DNA of 64,000 nucleotides from Oxyruncus cristatus (lineage: Eukaryota; Chordata; Aves; Passeriformes; Cotingidae), in NCBI GenBank assembly GCA_013399855.1, contig VXAY01001003.1, positions 108,209 to 172,208 of the forward strand, in the 5' to 3' direction. The notes under the pieces are model-generated. The model did not search any database. It was not told where the DNA came from and worked only from the letters and a program-made list of their open reading frames with translations. Positions within the stretch are counted from its first letter, which is position 1. Every line of letters begins with the position of its first letter. A program made the translations under genes and the position numbers. This document shows positions 37,101-49,100 of this stretch, in pieces.

Positions 37101-40100
37101 CAAGGACCTCGCCGAGGAGTCCAGGAATGAAGTCCAGAAAGACTCAGCAGTGTCTATTCCACAGCATTTTGCTGTGACCTTGCAGAAGCGCCTCCGATTT
37201 GACTCTGAAAACCTCAAGCTGTGCAAAAGCTCCCATTTCCGCCATAGCTTGACTTAGTGGTTGGTGACTGGGGCACCCGGGGAAATATGGCAGTACACAT
37301 AATTTATCACAAAATGCACGCTGCATTTCTCATTTGAATGTGGCACTTGCTTTTTACAGCTGTTCTTGCTATGTTTTCTCTCTGCAGAGGAGCCCAAAGC
37401 CACGAGTAACGGCTGGGTTTCCTCCCACAGCGGATGTGTGGGCTGTGGCTGTTCCCCTCTGAGCCTGTAGCGCTGCAGAGTGTTTTCACTGTGCCATGTC
37501 ACATTGCCATGATTCTTTCCCATTAGCACAGGCAGTCCAGACCTAGTTGGGCTGCCATGAGCACCCAGGAGGCCTCTGTCACCTCCAGTTCAGAGGTGGG
37601 AGCGTGAGGGTGACCCAGGGCTGCTGTGTGGTGGAAACTGGTAAACGGAAAAGACAGAAGCTGATGGAGGGATCGAGTTCACTCTGTGACCTGATGTTTG
37701 GCGTTGTGCCTGAGCTGTAGCAGGTGTTGGTTTGAGTCCTGGACCTTTTTGACCCATGGTGCCTAACTCCTGTGCACCTCATCTGCCTGTCCCAGAGTTG
37801 AAGCTGACAGCTGGACTCAGCTGGGATTCCTTGCTTAGCTTGGAATGATATAAAGAGAAGGAACTGAGAGCTTTTCCTGCTGCAGCTGTGCTCCAGCTAT
37901 GTGGCCATCCCATATGGGAAGGGAGTTAATCTGTTCTGCTCCTTAGCTGGGAGATGGTTAAAGACATCCAGACCTTGCAGGATATTTGAAGGGAAGAGTT
38001 GTGTGTGCTTCTGATTTCACATAGTGGAAATCCTCAAACACAGAGCAAAGGGGTCGGAGATCAGAATTATTTTGGAGAAAAGTTAGAATGAGGAGACTGA
38101 TTGCTGTGGCTGAAAATGTTTGGGGTATGCTGTTTAAATGTTTGGGGTATGCTGGTATTAGGAAGAAATTCTTCCCTGTGAGGGTGGTGAGGCTCTGGCC
38201 CAGGTTGCCCAGAGAAGCTGTGGCTGCCCCATCCCTGGAAATTTTCAAGGCCAGGTTGGACAGGGCTTGGAGCAACCTGGGATAGTGGAAGGTGACCCTG
38301 CTTGTGGCAGGGGTGGAATAAGATGAGCTTTACAGTTCCTTACAACCCAAACCATTCCATGACTCTGTGATATCTGGCTGGGTGATGCAGCTGTTTCTCA
38401 CCTGTTCCTTAGATTTTGCATTTCTCTCCAAATACCATCAGTAATTCTTTCTAGTTTTCTTGTCTTCTGCTATTCAATAACCACCAAAAAATTCCTGTCG
38501 CTCCCCTTGGCGCAAGCTGCCTTTTGGTGGCAAGGAATCCTCTGTGTTTATTTCCAGGAGACTTTACAGGTGCTGTTGTGGGGTTCATTTATGTGGAGTC
38601 AGTGCCAGCTTGGCCTGCTCAGAGCAGGGAAGTATAAAGAATCATCCCGAACAGTTACTCAGGTGTGTGTTTCTCTTACCTGCTGATTCCAGGCAAGCTG
38701 GCTGTAGAAGGGAGTGGGAAGGATGTATCCCTGCCTGCTTCAGGTGCTGTTCTCAGCACTTAACAAAACCTCTCTTGTTTGTTTTCCCTTGATCCACCTG
38801 CTGGAGCATTTCCTGGCTCGCTAGACCAGGCTGACAGAAACGCCTGGGAAGTATTTCTGCAGAGTTTGTTCTTTGATCATTTCCCTGCTGCTGTAGTGTG
38901 TCGTGATCCAGCTGTTGTGTCTGGAGCGGCCCTTCTGGCACGGCTCAGGGAACACCTGCCTAGTAAATGTGGGATGACTTGTTTTGCTCTGATATGTGGG
39001 ATTTTGGGGACCAGCGTCAGGAAGCAGAGCACATCCAAGCTTTTTTGATGGGAAATCTGCTTCACAGCTTCTCTTCTGACTTTCACAGTTCTCAGGAACA
39101 CTTTGTGTAGGTTAAAGCACTGGTGGCCTGGAAAAAACTTAGTATTCCATCTATAAGTCGCAAAGGCCTTCTCAGTGCATGTGTTGCTCAAATTGCCCGT
39201 TGAATTTTTGTGGAAGGATATTATTTTAAGCTCAGCAGTTGTGTTTAGCTGTCTCTGCTTCACTCAGTGTAAACTGATGCTCTAATTTGGATTTGTTTGA
39301 TGGTCTCGGAAAGAACCTGGAATACTGAGGGAAGCAGACCCTTGCTAACAGCTAAGAAGCTTTTTCAGTGCCATTGCTTCTGTCTCTGACTGTCCCCATT
39401 TCTGTCTCCCTCCCCTCTTTTTGAACCCTAGACTCCGGGCTGGTGGTTCCGAGTGTGTCCTACGAGCTCCACAAAAAGCTGCTCTCGGTGGCGGAGAAGC
39501 ACGGGCTGACTCTGGAGCGGAGGCTGGAGATGACGGGAGTGTGTGCCAGCCAGATGGCCCTGAGCCTCCTCGGGGGACCCAACAGGTAAATATTGTTCCA
39601 CTAAAGGTGAGCTGAAAGGCTGAGAGGTTTCCTCTGAGGTCACTGGGATATGGGTGCCTGCTGCCAAAGGGCTTGTTTTTCGCTCCTGCATCCCAGGAGT
39701 GTCTCTTGATTCAAAGCAGAGAGAGATGAGATTTTTCTCTCCTCTTACTGGGAGTTTTTTCAGGGAACTGAGCTTTGCACAGGTGTTGCCTTAGGCAGAT
39801 TAAGCCGCTGCAGAATATCTAATGAGCTCCTCCTTTTTGCACAGAAGTAAAACCTTCCCGTTGTTGTTTTTATGTGCTACGATGTAATGATATCAATAAA
39901 ACCAGAAGACAGCTCGTGAAAACAAAGTGCTGCTTAGCTTCTTGCAGGGCTAAATTAGCTTTTCAGGGATTTGCACCTCACCTGAGAGCAATCCTGCTCT
40001 TTTGGAGGGCTGTTTGCAGCAGGTTTGGAGTGCACTTACTGCTTTTTGCATGAACAAACGTGCTGACTCTTTTGAAGAGCCTTTTCTGTGCCTGCACTTC

Positions 40101-42766
40101 CGTAGCTGTTGATGTGGGTAGAAATTGCACCTGCGTTGTTATGATGTTGATAGCTGCTCCAAGTTACTTGCTCTTGACATGAAAGTTAACCCTTAAACCC
40201 CTGTCTGTTTATTCAATAGTATTTTACGAGGACCTGATCATTTGATGCAGAGCAGTGATGACATACAGGCAGCACTGACCCTGTCAGCTGAAATTCCTGC
40301 TGTAAGCCCTGATGGTTTCCATGCCAAATTAACTTTATTGTGCAGTTGATAAAGCTTAGGGAGTAAAAATCATTTCTCTCCTTTTTTATAATTGTGACTC
40401 TTCTGATGGGGAAACTCACCCCGTATGTTTAAGGCTGGATAGTCGGCTTTCTTCTGCAGTCAGACCTTGTGACCTTGTGCTCTCAGCTAGAGGTGCAACG
40501 AAGGCATGAAGGGAATGAGAAGAGAAGGCTGTAGGACCCTTCCAGTATCTGAAAGGACCTACAAGGAAGCCAGGGAGGGACTCTTCATCGGGAACTGAAA
40601 GAGGGGAAATTCAGTTTAGATACACAGAAGAAATTCTTTGTGGGGGTGGTGAGGCCCTGGCACAGGTTCCATCCCTGAAAGTGTTCAAGGCCAGGTTGAC
40701 GGGGCTTGGAGCAACGTGGTCTAGTGGAAGGTGTCCCTTCCTGTGGCAGGGGGGTGGAACAAGGTGGTCTTAAAGGTTCCTACCACCCAAACCAGTCCGT
40801 GATTCTGCGAACCTGCAAGCAGAGCAGCTCTCTACTGCCGGCGCCACACAGGGATGTGGGTTCCTTCTTCACAGCGGTGGAAGATTTGCGAAACACCTGG
40901 CAATTTGCATTTTACTGTTTTTCTTTTTTTTTTTTTTTTTTTCTCATGCAGGAAGAAGGCAGGAGGCTTTTGTGTTTGTTAACAGTCCCTTTGGTCTGTG
41001 TTTCAGGCTGAACCCCAAGAACGTGCACCAGCGGCCCACGGTAGCGCTGCTGTGCGGCCCCCACGTGAAGGGGGCTCAGGGGATCAGCTGCGGGCGGCAC
41101 CTCTCCAACCACGACGTCCACGTCATCCTTTTCCTCCCCAACTTTGTCAAGATGCTGGAATCCATCACCAACGAGCTGAACCTTTTCAGCAAGACGCAAG
41201 GCCAGCAGGTGTCCAGCGTCAAAGGTAAAGGGCCGAGGAGCAGACGGGTTCTGTGGCGCGTGGCTCCCTGGTGCCTGCCCGCTCCCCTGGCACCATCTAG
41301 TGGCACTGCTGTGGCTGGGTGGCTGCTCAGAGGCTGGAGGGACAGCAGGCACTCCCAACAGTGGAGCACTTGTGCTGCTACAGATGTTTCTGGTCGGAAC
41401 AAATATGGAAGAGCTGCTGTATGGATGCGAGTGAGAGCAGCCATTCTTGTAGGATGAGGGTCTGCCTTGTTCAGCATGTTGAAACTGCAAGTGAATGAGC
41501 ATCCAGCTGCTGCTGCTAAACAGGAGGCAGCTTTGCTGAGCTGGTCCCAGCAGCTGTCAGAATTCCTTTCTCAGTATTCCATAGAATAAACTGAGCTCCT
41601 GTGAGTGCCAGCTTCTGAGTGTCATTTCACCAGTCGTTTTTTCCAGCCTGGTTCATTTAAACTTCTTGGGAGAAACAAACCTGGGAATTAGGGCCAACGC
41701 TACTTGCCTGTTACAAAACGTTATAGAAGATTTGAACAGGTTTCCCAGAGAAGCTGTGGCTTCCCCATCCCAGGTCAGACGGGGCTTGGAGCAACCTGGT
41801 CTAGTGGAAGGTGTGGCAGGGGGGTGGAATGAGATGAACTTAAGGGTCCCTTCCAACCCAAACCGTTGCATGATTTTGCACCAAGGACTTGGTGGTGTGT
41901 CAGGTAAGGGGAGTGCAGCAGATGGTGGGAATGCAGCAGATGCGATACAGAGCAGGTGAGGGCAGAGAGCTACAGAGCTGGGTGGGGCAGGCAGCAGTGC
42001 AGCACACCAGCTTCCTTTCCACAGCAGAGGTAGTTGGTATGTTCCAGAAAAACAGCCTTATTTTTTTCAGCTTGTGAAATAGAAAATGGTCCTTTTATCA
42101 TGGAAAGAGAGCACTATTGCTACCCTGGGCTGCCTGGACTGGTGAGCTCAGCAGTACTGGGGCTGCTCACATGCTGACCACTCGATGAGATTTTGTACCT
42201 GAGAGGCTGTGGATGTTCCCAAAGCATTAAAGAGCTGTTCAATATCGATGTTGGTATCTTTGGAGAAGGATGGCCATAACAGCTGGTAAGGCCAGATTCT
42301 GCAGCAAGACTGTGGGTGCTGGGGACAAACCCGAAAATCTGCTCGCAGTGCAAAGAAAGGAGACACCAGTGAGCCTTAGTTCATGGTTTCAGCTTGTTCC
42401 CAGCGCTCAGCGGTGTTTGTGTTTCTTTCAGACCTCCCAGATACCCCCGTTGACCTAGTGATCAACTGCCTGGATTGTCACGAAAATGCCTTTTTGCGAG
42501 ACCAGCCTTGGTACAAAGCAGTTGTGGACTGGGCCAACCAAAACCGGGCCCCCGTCCTCAGCATAGACCCCCCGATCAGCGAGATGGAGCTGGGCATCGA
42601 CGCCAAGTGGTCGCTGGCCCTGGGCCTGCCCCTGCCCCTGGGCGAGCGCGCAGGCCGCGTGTACCTCTGTGACATTGGCATTCCCCAGAAGGTCTTTCAG
42701 GAAGTGGGAATAAACTACCACTCGCCCTTCGGCTGCAAATTCGTCATCCCCCTGCACTCCACTTAG
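25106..42766 (+). CDS. EDC3: Enhancer of mRNA-decapping protein 3
   Basis: P-body scaffold that binds DCP2 and DDX6 and stimulates mRNA decapping in the cytoplasm. Coding exons: 25106-25269, 26484-26797, 30738-31073, 39432-39585, 41007-41224 and 42432-42766. All junctions are GT/AG and in frame, giving 506 aa (human 508). Domains in order: N-terminal LSm-like fold (starts MATDWLGSIVSINCG, to about residue 70), a polar linker, the FDF motif region (DTDFDFEGNLALFDK, FDF at 202-204), and a C-terminal YjeF-N Rossmann-like domain from exon 4 onwards, ending FGCKFVIPLHS. The ATG exon starts at 25088 after TTTACAG, so at least one upstream untranslated exon exists. Introns of 3.9 and 8.4 kb flank the FDF exon. 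No coding damage is seen. Confidence 0.96.
29994..30097 (+). repeat. 104-bp direct repeat, copy 1 (EDC3 intron)
   Basis: From CCTGAATAATAATGTAAGAAA to GAGATTTTAATCA. Copy 2 at 31648-31751 differs at one base by eye. The two copies flank the EDC3 exon at 30738-31073. Confidence 0.9.
31648..31751 (+). repeat. 104-bp direct repeat, copy 2 (EDC3 intron)
   Basis: Same orientation as 29994-30097, 1654 bp apart, one mismatch. Flanking sequence on either side is unrelated. Not a repeat family I recognise. Confidence 0.9.
38090..38372 (+). mobile_element. CR1 LINE fragment in EDC3 intron
   Basis: CR1 body (AGGTTGCCCAGAGAAGCTGTG, CATCCCTGGAAATTTTCAAGG, CCATTCCATGACTCTGTGAT). Its 5' edge carries a tandem duplication of AATGTTTGGGGTATGCTG at 38115-38154. 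Confidence 0.88.
40525..40812 (+). mobile_element. CR1 LINE fragment in EDC3 intron
   Basis: TATCTGAAAGGACCTACAAGG, GGAGGGACTCTTCATCGGG, GAGGCCCTGGCACAGGTTCC and CAGTCCGTGATTCTGCG match the CR1 order, with an internal deletion after CACAGGTT. Confidence 0.85.
41680..41882 (+). mobile_element. CR1 LINE fragment in EDC3 intron
   Basis: TTTCCCAGAGAAGCTGTGGC, TTGGAGCAACCTGGTCTAGTGG and CCAACCCAAACCGTTGCATGAT; shortened by small deletions. Confidence 0.8.
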
Positions 42767-45719
42767 AGCCCGTCCAGCCACCCGGCTCAGAAGGGAGAGA
42801 AGACGGGAGGAGGAGCTCTTGTCAGATAAGCTGTCCAGTGGATCCTGGCCGGTAAACTCGTGACGCCTTAAGGATGTGAAGTTCTGGAGAGCTTGCCTTC
42901 CAGAAGAAACATTGTGTATTTAAAAAAAACCCAAAAATAGAATAATCATAAAACGAAACAAAACAAAAAAAAACCAAACAAACAAAAAAAAAGGAAGCGA
43001 ATGTTCCTGCAAAGCTGTTTTCATTCTCTTGTGCCATGGGATGAAGGAACGTGCAGGAAGATGGTGTCTGTCCCCGGCAAAGGTGGCTGTTGTTGCCCGG
43101 GTCCGGCCGGGAGGTGGTACACATAAGGGTATTTGGAGCTTTGAGATGTGTTTCTGGTCCTTCTGGTTGGATATTCCCAGGAAGGATGCCCTGGTGGGAA
43201 CAGTACCCCTTGATTGTGTAGAAATCCCTTCTTTTGAGGGAGAATCTGTTTTGGTTCCAATGTTCTTTTTGACTCCCCCTCCCATTCTGTGTTCTGGAAG
43301 GCAGGTGTAGCTTTCTCTCCCTCCCTCTCCAGGCCCTCATGGAGAGCATTCCTTCTTCAGAAAGCTTGTGTCAGGAGCCAGAGGCTCCCAGGTCACACAT
43401 GCTCTGGGAACACTGATGTCCTCAGCTAGGCCTTACTGCTTATATACTGTTGGCTTTTCTTTGTTCACTTTGTGGGTGAAGCCCAGGGCTGTGGGCTTGA
43501 GATGTGTTATGGAAAAGAACTTTTCCAGGATACTTGTGGGGTTTGTTTCTTTTATTCTTTCTTCTTTTCTGGCCCAGCGAGTGGCTGAACCAGGGAAAGG
43601 AGAGTGAAGCAGGGCAGTGTTGCTCTGGGCCTGGTGCATGGTGTACGGTGCAGGTGAGGGTTTGGGTAAGTTCCCCCTGTGCTTCCAGTATCCATCCTCC
43701 ATTTGGTAGGGCTTGGGAAGCAGCTCATGGATCTGTTCATTCCCTTTGGAATCAAAGGCTTTGTATAGGGGTGGGCCTGTGGGTGTGTCTGTGCTGGGAG
43801 CCAGCCTGAGGAAGGACTTGGGTCCTGTTTGCTGACAGGAGATGGTGTGGTGAGGAGTGCTGCACTCCTGGAGGGGTATGGCAGGGGGTTCTAGGCTGAA
43901 TTTCCGTAGGGAATCTGTTTTAGTGTTGCACCATTGGGAAGCACTGGTTTATTGTTCCCTGTGTTCGTTTCGCTGGCCCTCTGGAGCTTTGGTGCAGTGC
44001 CTGGAGCAGGGATGAGCTGAGGAACCATCAGCTAGCTGGCTTTGGGAATCAGCTTAGGAATCCATCGTGCTGGCACCTGGTATGCCCCCTGAGGGCTTTG
44101 TGCCTGGCAGCTGCGGCAGGGAAGCGCTGGAGATGCAGAAGGTGCTGTAAGGCCAAACTTCCTTTGGAGGAATCTGGCTGATGCTGTGAGTGGGGACAGT
44201 GCTTGAAGCTCTGCTGCTCTTCTCATACATTATGTGTCCCCAGGGCTCCTGCAAGCGCCTAAACCTTGCACAGGCCCTGCTCTGGCTTCTGAGAGAGCTT
44301 CAGACCTTCCAACGGTGCCCTTGTCTAGGGCAGCTAGATCCCTTTGAAGGCTGAAGCACAGGAATGTGTGGGTCCAGTGCCTGGATCACACCAAACCTAT
44401 GGACCCAATGTGCTCCGAGCTGAGCTAGTCAGACACTCCTCTTTCTCTTTCCTCTGCTTAGAACAAAGGCAAGGGGCATCAAAGGAGGAGGGAAGAGCCT
44501 TCCCTAGTTGAAAAGCAGTTAACGAATATAGCCTGGAAGTGCGGAGCACCTGGAAGGACCCAGGAGGCCGAGTGCTGGACTCACCCTGGAGCCCCCGAGG
44601 TCTCTCCCCCTGCACCTCACCATATCTACCTCAGCAGGACCAAGGGCTCCTGTCCTCGCTGGCTGGAGCCCTGGTTCCCCTCAGCTGCTTTTGGAGGGGC
44701 TCAGTGACTCGATAGAGGGTGGCCCTGTTAGTGGCATCGTTGGTGGCATTTACCACACTGTGCTTCTTTCTGACTGGGACAGGACAGCAGCGTGGTGGTT
44801 ATTTATGACACAAACACAAGGTTTCCTTCTGCCTTTTTCAGTTTTTTGGCTCTTTCCACTTCCTCAGATCTTTATTTAGAAGCAACAGTGGGTTAAAAAA
44901 GGTTGTTGCTGTAGTCAGTCTCCTTATTTTCTCTCTCTTATCGAGTGTCTTGAGCTAAGAGACTTGCTGGTTCAATTTCTGCTTTCTGTAGGTTTTTCTT
45001 ACCCTTTCTGGGCAAACTCTTTCTGGGTTTGGCTGTTGTACTGTAGCTTCTACCCACGGAGCAGTAACAGGCCACTGGCTGAAGTTACCTGCCTGGAAGG
45101 CACTGAGCAGGTAAAATGCAGGGATTGAGTTCTGGGAAGCACTGAGGCCCTGCATGTTGCCAGTCTTGCAATGGTTCCCCACTTTTGTTTATTTCATTTT
45201 ATTTTTTTTGTTTAAAGTGAACAGTGTTGCACAACAGGAGGGTACAGACCCTCATGTAAGGAAAGGGATTCCCAATCCTGAGCAGTGCAGTGTTTAGGGC
45301 ACAGCGGGCAGCTCTGGGCTGTGTTGGTGTTACAGTGTGCTCACTTCCTGGTAGATTTGGGTATTTTTCTGTACTTCCCCTCAGATCCAGATGTTTCTTG
45401 AGGAAGTACTGGCTTCCCACACCTGAAACACAAGTGAGATGTGAGCTCTTCTGGAGCACTCAAAGACCCAGAAAGTGGCCTGGGTCCCTTCTCCCATCTC
45501 CCACCTTGCCAGTTAATTCAAAGAATGGAACACTTTTTTTTTTAGCTGTGTTTGGGATAGTTTCTATTCCCAACCTCACCCACCATCATAGGAACTGCCC
45601 CAGAGTACTGCTCTGGTCACAGACACATGAAGATCACTGCGCTGTGGCACTGCTTGATATTCCATTTGTGACCTAATGTTTGTAATGACCAATTCCTGCC
45701 ACTATGGGGGATTCCCTGA
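42767..45719 (+). other. EDC3: EDC3 3' UTR, no other gene seen
   Basis: No spliced or conserved coding signal on either strand between the EDC3 stop and its AATAAA. The A-rich stretch at 42917-42994 is the only marked compositional feature. Confidence 0.6.
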
Positions 45720-45725
45720 AATAAA
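45720..45725 (+). terminator. EDC3: EDC3 poly(A) signal AATAAA
   Basis: The AATAAA is followed by a GT-rich stretch (TGTGTGCTATTGTGTGC), the usual downstream element. It would end a 3' UTR of about 3 kb running from 42767. An A-rich tract at 42917-42994 inside this UTR could mimic a poly(A) tail in cDNA data. Confidence 0.7.
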
Positions 45726-45948
45726 GTGCAACTATTCATGTGTGCTATTGTGTGCAGCTATTTATTCTGCTCTGATTCTAGAACCTTCCTCCTGCAAGGG
45801 CAGAGACCAGGGCAAGTTCAGTCCACTCACCCTCAACGACTCCAGTTAATTTCTCACCCTCTCCCTCTCATTTGGCAGAAAAGCCAAAGCTAGAAGCGAT
45901 ACAACTCTACCTCTGCCTACAAGGGAAGTATCAAACAATAAGAAACAC

Positions 45949-45954
45949 TTTATT
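45949..45954 (-). terminator. CLK3: CLK3 poly(A) signal AATAAA
   Basis: TTTATT on the plus strand, 170 nt past the CLK3 stop codon. It faces the EDC3 signal at 45720-45725. Confidence 0.7.
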
Positions 45955-46122
45955 TTAACTTTACAACATATAAATAGACAAATCTGTGCTTTCCGATGGA
46001 GCTTTCCTTCCCCCTCTGCTCCGCAGGGTCCTTGTGGCAGTGCCCCAGCCCCTCTGGACTCGGGGAGAAGAGGGGGCTGAGATGCAGAGGCCAGACTGAT
46101 CCATGCCTACAGCTCCCGGCCG

Positions 46123-49100
46123 TCATCTGCTCAGGTCCCGGCTGGCGCCTCGCCCACACAGCATCCTTTCCTCTGCAGAGAGGCCAGCAAAGAAGGGATG
46201 CAGGAGGGCTTCCGAGAACGTGATCCTCCGGGAAGGGTCAAATTCCAACATCCTCCTCATCAGGTCAAAGAGCTGGGCATGCTCCAGTGAGTCGTGCAGC
46301 ATGTATGTCTGAAAGGGAAGGGTGGGGGGTACAGAGAGGGACTCAACCCACGGCCCGGAGGCAAGGGGCGTCTCCCATTCCAAAACAGAGCATCCCTCCA
46401 CTTCCCTAGCACCCATCCTGCCTCAGCCAGACCAATATCCCTGCAGATGAGAGTTCGGGGCTCCATAAAAAACAGTTACCAAGGGTAGTTCCCAAACGCT
46501 GGACCCCGATCCAGGGAAAGGAGCAGCACCTACCCGCAGGGGCTTGCAGTTCTCTTGGACGTATCTGCCATCGGACGTGTTCTCATCCCATACCAGGTTG
46601 CCATTGTGGAAGTATTTTTGCTTCCTGCAAAGGGAGGGTGATGGTCAGGGAGGCAGGGTATCTCCCAGGGTTACACCCATCCCAGGGAGGACAGAGAATT
46701 GTCCCAAGTCCTGAACCACAACCAGGGGCCTGGGCTGAGGTCAGGAAAAGGCTCTTACCGAGTTTTGTGGACCATGTGAGATGGAAGCGGCCCAAGGATT
46801 TTTTCCATCATGACAAGGTGCTCACGATTCTCATGGGTCTGCAAAGGAACAGAGTTAACACAGAGCTTGAAGAGCTGATGACAAAAGGTCTGTCACCTAC
46901 AGAAGTATAGGGGGGAGGAGGAGACAAGCCTCCATCAGCAATGTTACAGGTCCTATCCACCTCTTCCTCTTTTGATTTTCCCTTTATTCAGGAAATAGAA
47001 ATTACCTGAACCCAGAACCCAGGGTGATCTGAACCATGTCCCTTCCAGCAAGGCTCAAATCCTCAAACCATCAGTTTTCCTGGGCTCATTTTCACATTCA
47101 GCTTCTGATTTTTTAGTGCCTCATTTGCATTTCCCTCCCCTTCACTTAAGTCTGAATCCTTTTGGACATTAAGGATTCTTATGGAACAAGAAGCCTACCT
47201 GGAAGAGCGTGAAGCCACGGTAATACTCAAACAGAATGCAGCCAGTGCTCCAGACATCACATGGCTGTGCCCAGCCCAGCTCTGCAAAGAAAATCAAATT
47301 AACTGTGTGCTCTCAACAAACCCCACCAGGTTTCTACCAGCTCCTTATTGGAGCCACAGAGATTACACCAGGACAGACTTAGAAGTTATCTATCCAAGAA
47401 CGGGAGGGCTCCTCATCCTGGGACAACTCATCCTGAGACAACTGTTCCACTCTGCCCCCCAGAGAGTCCCCAAAACCCAGCGGTTCTCACCCAGAATCAC
47501 TTCTGGGGGACGGTAGTGCCGGGTAGCCACGATCGTAGTGTGGTGCTCGTGATCAAAGGTGGCACTTCCGAAGTCTGCCACGCGGATGCTCGTGTTCCGG
47601 ATGGATTTCTCCTCGCAGCTCTGCAGGTAAAACAGAAGTCAGGTTCAGGCTTTGAGGGGGACCCTTTGCCCCCATAACTGCACCACTCATCAGGGGGATT
47701 GTAACTGTGAAGCTCCGAGCTCTCTACGTCTCAGATCAGCGTAAGGAAAACCACTGAACACTCCACTCCAGGGACTGGAGCCACTGAGGCAGCCTTAAGT
47801 CTTTCAGAAGATACGGGAGAAAGAACAGGCCTGACTTCCCACTTTTTGTTCTCACTAAAAAGGCTTTTAAGGCCTGTATGGATCAGGGAAGATCAGCTTT
47901 CTGCAGGGAGAGAGAGGCAGGCTATTCCTGATGTATTCATTGTTCCTTTGGACGTAACTCACCTTATTCTCATTGTACAGAGTGTCAAAATCCGAGTTGA
48001 CAAACAAGATGTTTTCTGGCTTGAGGTCAGTGTGAGTCAGCTGGTTGTCGTGTAGAACTGCACAGGGGGAAGAGGGCAGAGAGAAAAATGTCTGTAAGAA
48101 CCAGAGAGAAGCACCCCCACAGTTTTGTCCATCCAAGTGCCAAGCCAGCTCCTCCTCAGCTCCCTCCTAGCCCGTTTTGGGGAGCAAGGCTGGGCCTGGG
48201 TGACTTACATCTCAGGGCATGGCAGAGCTGGTAGGCCATGTGCCGGATCTGAGGGAGAGGGTATGGCTGGAAGTTGTTCTCCTTCAGGAACTCAAATGTG
48301 TTCTTGCCCAGAAGCTCAAAGGCAATGCACATGTGGCCGTGGAAGTTGAACCAGTCTGACATCAGGACACACAAGCTGTGCAGGGAGAGAGAGACATGGA
48401 TTAACCATCCTTCAGGGACCAACAGAACAGTCCCTGTTCCTGTCCACTTCAGAAGTGGTTGATGAGCAAAGCTCCAAGCCAGCTGACTCAGGAGCACAGC
48501 AATCCAGAGAGACACCTCCTCCCTGCTTTGCTAAGCCACCTTTAGACACAGCTCCCCAATTCCAATGGGACAAAGCAACACAGGAATGAGACCGGTTTCC
48601 CCCTCACCACAGGAGGCACATCCTGAGCCCCACGTTTCTTTGGATATCTTGTGTGCAAGGAAGTGGTTCTGACTAGCCAGGAGTCTTGTAGGAACTTACA
48701 ATTTGTTCTCCTTGTCCTTCTCTTTGATTTTTTTCAGGACGTTGATTTCGAGCCTGGCTGCTTCTCGGTATTTTCCAACGTTTTTTATGATTTTCAGTGC
48801 CACCTGTGATTTGCCTCTGTAAGGGAAGAGACAGAAGGGTGGAATCAGAGGAAGAACCTGTGTCCACACATCCTCAGCCCACAGGGAGAGAGCACATCCC
48901 AGTTACTCCAGCCACATTTTCACGTGTCATTTGTCCTAACAAAGCTCTGCCAAAGGTGCTGCTTTGGCAATAGTTAATTTGAAGCGAAAGGTTATTGCTG
49001 GGTAACACTCCAGAGAGATATTCCTGACACAGCAATCCCCAACGTCACTGCAGTTCCAGCAGCCACCTCCCCACTTTAACTGTGCCAGAGATTCTTGTGG

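Noticed and set aside
36844..37257. 137-codon plus-strand open frame in an EDC3 intron
   Set aside because: No domain or repeat match, no acceptor/donor pair that would fit EDC3; probably chance.
42917..42994. A-rich tract after the EDC3 stop as a possible retrocopy tail
   Set aside because: No retrocopy upstream and no target-site duplication; the intact multi-exon gene excludes a processed copy. It is simply A-rich 3' UTR.
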